From Acidothermales bacterium (GTDB lineage Bacteria; Actinomycetota; Actinomycetes; Streptosporangiales; WHST01): 9,325 nt of DNA. Below the pieces are notes generated by a model that was not told the origin of the DNA, searched no databases, and saw only the letters and a program-made list of their open reading frames with translations. Positions within the stretch are counted from its first letter, which is position 1, and each line of letters begins with the position of its first letter. Made by a program: the position numbers and the translations under genes. The stretch is from positions 1 through 9,325 of the forward strand of contig JAFMQP010000122.1 of the NCBI GenBank assembly GCA_017354575.1, written 5' to 3'. Below, in pieces: positions 5,397-9,325 of this stretch.

Positions 5397-6683
5397 TCAT
5401 CCCTGGCGTGGGTAGGTGAGTTTGCCTTTGGCGCCCTTGGCGGGTGCGACGGGGACGACGTTGCCGCCCTGGATCTGGACGAGCAGCGGCGGCGGCTGGG
5501 TGTTGTCGTGGAAGTGCGGGCCGGAGGGGTCGAACCTGATCGGCCCGTAGAACGTGGTGATGTCGGTCTTGGCGATGAGGTCGTTGAGTTTGACGCGGTC
5601 GCTCTGCTCGAGGCCGGGGCCCTTGCCGAGCTTCTGCAGGGCCTTCTGCAGCACCAGCCCGGAGACCGCGCAGCCGGCGCCGGTGTAGTCGGGTGCGACC
5701 TTGTACTTCGCGCGGTAGGCCTTGTCGAACTCCTGCGCCGAGCCGAACACGTCGTCGCGGTACGGGAAGTCCGGTGTCCAGTCGACGAGACCGAGCACGC
5801 CGTCGGCCTGCGCGTGCAGGGCCTGCACGAACGCGGGCTCGGTGACGCCGTAGTGCATGATGATCGCCTTCGGCGCGAACCCCACCGACTTGGCCGTCTT
5901 CACCGTGTTGATCAGGATCGTGTCGTGGCCGCCGACGGCGAGGATGTCCGGTTTCTTCGACGCGATCCCGGAGATGATCGGCGACAGGTCCGCCGTCGGC
6001 GGGAACAGCGAGTTGTGCGTGATGGTCAGCCCGGCGTCCTTCGCGCCCTTCGCGAAACCGGCAGCGGCGTCCTTGGAGAACGGCTCGTTCGCGCCGATGA
6101 TCGCGGCCGTCGTCGGCTTCGGCGACGCGGAGTCGACGATGAACTTCAACGCCTGGTCCGCGGTCAGGTCCACCGACGGGATGATGCCGTAGGTGAACTG
6201 CGGATGCGGGCTCCAGTTCCCCGGCGACTCCGCCGACCCGGCCAGGCACGGCACCTGGTACTTCGCGCAGATCGGGTTCATCGCCAGCTGCACACCGCTG
6301 GTGTACGACCCGAACATCGCGTCGACCTTCTTGTCGGTGATCAACCGGCTCGCCGCGTCCGCCGCCACCGACGGCTGGCTCTGGCAGTCCTCCACCACCA
6401 CCTTCACCTTGTACGACTTCCCGCCGATCTTCACCCCACCGGCCTTGTTCACCACGGACGCCCAGAAGTCGTAGCCACGCCTGGCCAACTGCCCACCCGC
6501 GGAGTCCGCGCCCGACAACTCCAACACCGCACCCACGGTGAACGTGTCGCCGCCGCCCCCGCCACCGCCGCACGCCGACAACAGCGTCGGCCCGACGACC
6601 GCCGCGCCCGCCGCACCGCCCAAGTAGCCGAGCAGCTTCCTCCGTGTGATCGTCCCAGCCATGGCCATCTCCGTTTCGCTCAT
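5397..6683 (-). CDS. HAAT-family ABC transporter substrate-binding lipoprotein (LivK-like)
   Basis: This 428-residue extracytoplasmic lipoprotein would capture the ligand for the LivHMGF-type transporter encoded upstream. The N-terminus has a twin-arginine motif (TRRKLLG, R14-R15), a hydrophobic stretch and the lipobox LLSAC with C38 as the lipidated residue, so export by Tat and anchoring to the outer face of the membrane are likely. A seven-glycine linker (39-45) follows. Then comes a Peripla_BP_6 fold starting FTVGAVLELSGADSAGG and containing the family landmarks VDAMFGSYTSG, IIGANEPFSKDAAAGFA and YGPIRFDPSG. ATG 6683 overlaps the LivF stop (ATGA) and has GGGAG seven bases upstream; M6 and M8 are alternatives. 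The gene comes last among the transporter genes. The family binds branched-chain or other amino acids, amides or aromatic acids; the ligand here is not predictable by eye. Confidence 0.94.
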   Translation of the reverse strand: MSETEMAMAGTITRRKLLGYLGGAAGAAVVGPTLLSACGGGGGGGDTFTVGAVLELSGADSAGGQLARRGYDFWASVVNKAGGVKIGGKSYKVKVVVEDCQSQPSVAADAASRLITDKKVDAMFGSYTSGVQLAMNPICAKYQVPCLAGSAESPGNWSPHPQFTYGIIPSVDLTADQALKFIVDSASPKPTTAAIIGANEPFSKDAAAGFAKGAKDAGLTITHNSLFPPTADLSPIISGIASKKPDILAVGGHDTILINTVKTAKSVGFAPKAIIMHYGVTEPAFVQALHAQADGVLGLVDWTPDFPYRDDVFGSAQEFDKAYRAKYKVAPDYTGAGCAVSGLVLQKALQKLGKGPGLEQSDRVKLNDLIAKTDITTFYGPIRFDPSGPHFHDNTQPPPLLVQIQGGNVVPVAPAKGAKGKLTYPRQG

Positions 6684-7396
6684 GTGGCCGCTCCCAGGTA
6701 CAGCTCCATCAGCTGCCGGTCACTTTCGATATCGGTCGGCGTGCCGGAGAACCTGTTCTCTCCGGCGGCGAGTATGTGGACGCGGTCGGCGACGCGCATC
6801 GCCTCGCGCAGGTTCTGCTCCACCATCAGCACCGCGACGCCGCGTTCGGCGAGCGCCGCCGCGCGGCCGAGTGCCTCGCCCGCGAGCCTGGGCGACAACC
6901 CGGCCGACGGCTCGTCGAACAGCACCACCCGCGGCCGGACGACCAACGCCCGCGCGATCGCGAGCATCATCTGCTCGCCGCCGGACAGGTTGCCCGCCTG
7001 CACCGACAGCCGCTCCCGCAGCCGCGGGTAGTCCTCGAGCACCGCGTCGATCCGCTCCCTGCGGTCGTCCCGCGACGGCACCGAGTACGCGCCGATCCGC
7101 AGGTTCTCGCGCACGGTGAGCTGCGGGAAGACGCCGCCGCCCTGCGGCATCAGCGCGAGGCCGTGCCGGAGGATCCGGTGCGACGGCAGGCCCGTGACGT
7201 CGGCGTCGTCGAGGCGGACGCTGCCGCTCCACACGCCCACGACACCCGCGATCGCCTTGAGCAACGTGCTCTTGCCGCACCCGTTCGGCCCGAACACGCA
7301 GGTGACCTCGCCGCCCGTTGCGGACAGCGTCACACCGTGCAGGATCTCCACCCGGGAGTACCCGGTCACGACGTCCCGGACGGTCAGCTCGGTCAT
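6680..7396 (-). CDS. livF: Branched-chain amino acid-type ABC transporter ATPase LivF
   Basis: This 238-residue nucleotide-binding subunit powers the transporter from the cytoplasmic side as partner of LivG. Motifs in order: Walker A GPNGCGKS (36-43), Q-loop Q85 in LMPQGGGVF, signature LSGGE (137-141), Walker B VVLFDEP (157-163), D-loop SAGLSP, and MVEQN (191-195), where Q194 replaces the usual switch histidine, as is characteristic of the LivF branch. The length is typical. ATG 7396 was chosen because it overlaps the LivG stop (ATGA) and the family homology starts here; the frame is open further upstream only because it runs antiparallel to nothing and overlaps LivG in another register. The stop overlaps the binding-protein start by 4 bp. 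The symbol reflects family and operon position, not a proven substrate. Confidence 0.95.
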   Translation of the reverse strand: MTELTVRDVVTGYSRVEILHGVTLSATGGEVTCVFGPNGCGKSTLLKAIAGVVGVWSGSVRLDDADVTGLPSHRILRHGLALMPQGGGVFPQLTVRENLRIGAYSVPSRDDRRERIDAVLEDYPRLRERLSVQAGNLSGGEQMMLAIARALVVRPRVVLFDEPSAGLSPRLAGEALGRAAALAERGVAVLMVEQNLREAMRVADRVHILAAGENRFSGTPTDIESDRQLMELYLGAAT

Positions 7397-8127
7397 TCCG
7401 CCGGCACCCCCAGGTACGCCTCCATCACCTGCGGGTCGGACGCGATCTCGGCGAACGTGCCGTCGGCGACGACCCGTCCCGCGTCCATCACCAGCACCCG
7501 CCGGCACACGGTCCGCACCAGCTCCATGTCGTGCTCGATCACCAGGAACGTCGTGCCCTGCTCCCGCAGCCGCTGCACCGCGTCGAGGATCACCGCCCGC
7601 AGGTTCGGGTGCACGCCCGCGGTCACCTCGTCCAGCAGCACCAGCGACGGGTCACGCATCAGCACGCGCCCGAACTCCAGCAGCCGCTGCTGCCCGCCCG
7701 ACAACGACCCGGCCGGCGTCCCGGCGACGTGCCCGAGCGTGAGCAGCTCGAGCACCTCGTCCGCCCGCCCCGGCACCGCCTTCCAGTCCCCGTGGGTCGC
7801 GGCGGCGTACAGGTTCTCCCGCACCGTCATGTTCACGAACAGTGCCGGGATCTGGAACGTCCGGCCCACACCGGCACGCGCGACCCGGTGGGCCTTCCAC
7901 CCGGTGATGTCGCGGCCCTCGTGCCGGATTCGCCCCCCGTGCGGCGGCAACGCCCCGGTGAGCAGGTTGAACAACGTGCTCTTCCCGCTGCCGTTCGGGC
8001 CGATGATGCCGAGCACGTCCTGCCGCGCCACGTCGAACGAGACGCCGTCGACCGCGACGATCCCCCCGAACCGCCGGCGCAGCTCGGTGACCTCGAGCAC
8101 CGGGCTGGCCTGCCCGGTGCCCGTCAT
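7393..8127 (-). CDS. livG: Branched-chain amino acid-type ABC transporter ATPase LivG
   Basis: This 244-residue ATPase subunit pairs with LivF. It has Walker A GPNGSGKS (43-50), Q-loop Q92 in RTFQIPALF, signature LSGGQ (142-146), Walker B LVLLDE (162-167) and switch histidine H199 in VIEHDMELV, the last a typical LivG sequence. The residue after the Walker B glutamate is Val (DEVTAGVHP) rather than the common Pro (DEPxAGLxP). All residues needed for hydrolysis are present, so this is probably a subfamily variant. ATG 8127 overlaps the LivM stop (ATGA) and has AAGGA nine bases upstream (8137-8141 on the plus strand as TCCTT). The stop overlaps the LivF start. Confidence 0.95.
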   Translation of the reverse strand: MTGTGQASPVLEVTELRRRFGGIVAVDGVSFDVARQDVLGIIGPNGSGKSTLFNLLTGALPPHGGRIRHEGRDITGWKAHRVARAGVGRTFQIPALFVNMTVRENLYAAATHGDWKAVPGRADEVLELLTLGHVAGTPAGSLSGGQQRLLEFGRVLMRDPSLVLLDEVTAGVHPNLRAVILDAVQRLREQGTTFLVIEHDMELVRTVCRRVLVMDAGRVVADGTFAEIASDPQVMEAYLGVPAE

Positions 8128-9110
8128 GAGTCACGGTCCTTGCGGCGCAACAGCTGCCGGACCAGACGCAGCCGCCGGGTCCACGGCACCAGGCCCACGA
8201 TCCCGTCCGGCAGGAACAGCACCACCAGCGCGACCAGCGCGCCGACCATCGCGATGTAACCGGTCTGGTTGCCGAACGACGCGAGGAACTGCCGGCCCGC
8301 CAGGTACAGCACCGCCGCGCCGAGCACCGGGCCCCACGCGTGCCCGAGCCCGCCGATCAACGTCATCACCACCATCTGGTCGGTGATGTCACCGGCGAGC
8401 ACGCTCGGCGGGTTGATGAACGTGATCCAGTACGCGTTGATCCCGCCGAACACCGCGGGGATCACCGCGCTCAACGTGAACGCCTGGATCTTCACCGCCG
8501 TCGCGTTGATCCCGGCGGCCGCCGCCGCGCGCTCGTCGTCGCGGACCGCCTTCACGCGGAACCCGAACCGGGACCGCTCCAACAGCAGATACACCACGGC
8601 GTACGCGAGCACCGCTGTGACGAGCATGGCGTAGTAGAAGAAACTCGTGCTCGCGTTGATCGGCAGCTGCAGCCCCGACGTCCCGCCGGTGAACCCGAGC
8701 GCCGCGACGACCTGTTGGATCGCCTCCGCCAACGCCCACGTCGCTATCGCGAAATACGCGCCCCGCAGCCGCAGCGCCGGCCACCCCACGACGACCGCCA
8801 GCAGGCCCGCGATCACCGCGCCGACCGGCAGTGTCAGCAAGAAGTTCCAGTGCCTCGCCGGCTGCATCAGCAACGCCGTCGTGTACGCGCCGATGCCGAA
8901 GAACGCGACCTGGCCGAAGCTGATGTACCCCGCGTAGCCGCCGATCACGTTCCACGACAGCGCGAGGCCGGCCCACATCGCGACACCCGTGAGCAGCCGC
9001 GTCCAGTAGTCACCGGCCCATACCGGAACGCTCACCAGCGCGACCAGGATCACCAGCACCACCACGGCCTGGCGCCAGGTGTGCGGTGCGAACGTACGGG
9101 ATCTGATCAC
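8124..9110 (-). CDS. livM: Branched-chain amino acid-type ABC transporter permease LivM
   Basis: This 328-residue membrane permease forms the translocation pore with LivH. About eight to nine hydrophobic segments are visible (for example near residues 13-32, 38-57, 60-80, 90-112, 117-138, 157-177, 206-225, 245-268 and 284-306). Family landmarks are GYAGYISFGQVAFFGIGAY (58-76), the cytoplasmic loop AVRDDERAAAAAGIN (188-202) that contacts the ATPases, and GGLGHAWGPVLGA (253-265). The start is GTG 9110, overlapping the LivH stop (GTGA), with AGGGG six bases upstream. The tail is basic (RRLRLVRQLLRRK), as expected for a cytoplasmic C-terminus. Length and motifs are normal. Confidence 0.95.
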   Translation of the reverse strand: MIRSRTFAPHTWRQAVVVLVILVALVSVPVWAGDYWTRLLTGVAMWAGLALSWNVIGGYAGYISFGQVAFFGIGAYTTALLMQPARHWNFLLTLPVGAVIAGLLAVVVGWPALRLRGAYFAIATWALAEAIQQVVAALGFTGGTSGLQLPINASTSFFYYAMLVTAVLAYAVVYLLLERSRFGFRVKAVRDDERAAAAAGINATAVKIQAFTLSAVIPAVFGGINAYWITFINPPSVLAGDITDQMVVMTLIGGLGHAWGPVLGAAVLYLAGRQFLASFGNQTGYIAMVGALVALVVLFLPDGIVGLVPWTRRLRLVRQLLRRKDRDS

Positions 9111-9325
9111 ACGGCGCCCCTGCGGAGGATGCCCCGCGGCGACACCACGAGGACGGCGAACAACACCGCGAACACCACGGCCAGGGTGTAGTCAGCGCTC
9201 ACGTACACGGTCACCAGCGACTGCAACAGCCCCAGCACCAGCCCCGCCACAAGCGCGCCACTGCCCGACCCCAGCCCCGCCAGCACCACCACGAAGAACG
9301 CCAACAGCGTGTACTGCGGCCCGTC
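9107..9325 (-). CDS. livH: Branched-chain amino acid-type ABC transporter permease LivH (partial, N-terminus beyond window)
   Basis: Only the last 72 residues and the stop codon (9109-9107) are present; the frame is open to the window edge, so the true start lies outside and the internal TTG at 9304 should not be used. The segment starts DGPQYTLLAFFVVVLAGLG, followed by SGSGALVAGLVLGLLQSL, then hydrophobic DYTLAVVFAVLFAVLVV and the C-terminal SPRGILRRGAV. This is the classic LivH ending (VVVLGGLGS...GA..GGL.LG, then RP.GL). It is the first transporter gene seen in the operon, overlapping livM by 4 bp. Whether another gene or the operon promoter lies upstream cannot be seen. Confidence 0.93.
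   Translation of the reverse strand, partial: DGPQYTLLAFFVVVLAGLGSGSGALVAGLVLGLLQSLVTVYVSADYTLAVVFAVLFAVLVVSPRGILRRGAV

Noticed and set aside
7397..7507. Upstream start for LivF at an ATG inside livG
   Set aside because: The added residues are Gly/Arg-rich and lie in another frame of livG; the ATGA overlap at 7396 and family alignment give a better start.
5508..8386. Long plus-strand open frames opposite the transporter genes
   Set aside because: The minus-strand genes are fully explained by transporter families and coupled by exact overlaps; the plus-strand frames have shadow composition.
9302..9304. TTG 9304 as a start of a short 65-residue membrane protein
   Set aside because: The frame remains open to the window edge and the sequence before it continues the LivH family pattern, so it is an internal codon of a truncated gene.

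Overview
This 9.3 kb window comes from a high-GC actinobacterium. The reasons are near-exclusive G/C at third codon positions, frequent GTG starts, TANNNT-type -10 boxes with a probable leaderless gene, a PspC-fused NarL-type kinase, and a Tat-type lipoprotein signal. I cannot name the genus. I see no RNA gene, integrase, transposase or CRISPR array. Apart from one repeat cluster, the window looks like a chromosomal housekeeping and transport region.

Left part (1-2241): the N-terminal part of a small PspC-domain membrane protein runs leftwards off the edge. Divergent from it, across a 119-bp intergenic region, is a two-component system: a PspC-domain histidine kinase and a LuxR/NarL response regulator joined by an ATGA overlap. 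The kinase and the separate PspC protein carry the same domain, so they probably share membrane-stress or partner sensing.

Repeat cluster (2261-2390): the gap between the convergent response-regulator and aminotransferase genes is almost filled by five copies of a 14-nt core (ACTTCACATGGCGC). They lie in strict 20-bp units: three forward, a 30-bp A/T-richer centre, then two reversed. This is the most unusual structure in the window. It is not CRISPR-like and could be an extragenic palindromic element, a nucleoprotein site, or a large 3'-end hairpin between convergent genes.

Middle (2393-5344): a fold-type I aminotransferase (minus strand, probably leaderless) is divergent from an aldo/keto reductase (plus strand), with mirror-image ACCCTA/TAGGGT -10-like boxes between them. 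The reductase converges on a PIG-L/LmbE-type zinc deacetylase (minus strand).

Right part (5397-9325): a branched-chain-amino-acid-type (HAAT family) ABC transporter operon on the minus strand, in transcription order livH (partial, cut by the window edge), livM, livG, livF and a Tat-type lipoprotein substrate-binding protein. Every junction is a 4-bp start/stop overlap. The PIG-L deacetylase follows in the same direction after a 52-bp gap containing a perfect 12-bp palindrome. The substrate of the transporter cannot be read from sequence. No complete unknown biological system is evident; the repeat cluster is the best candidate for something undescribed.
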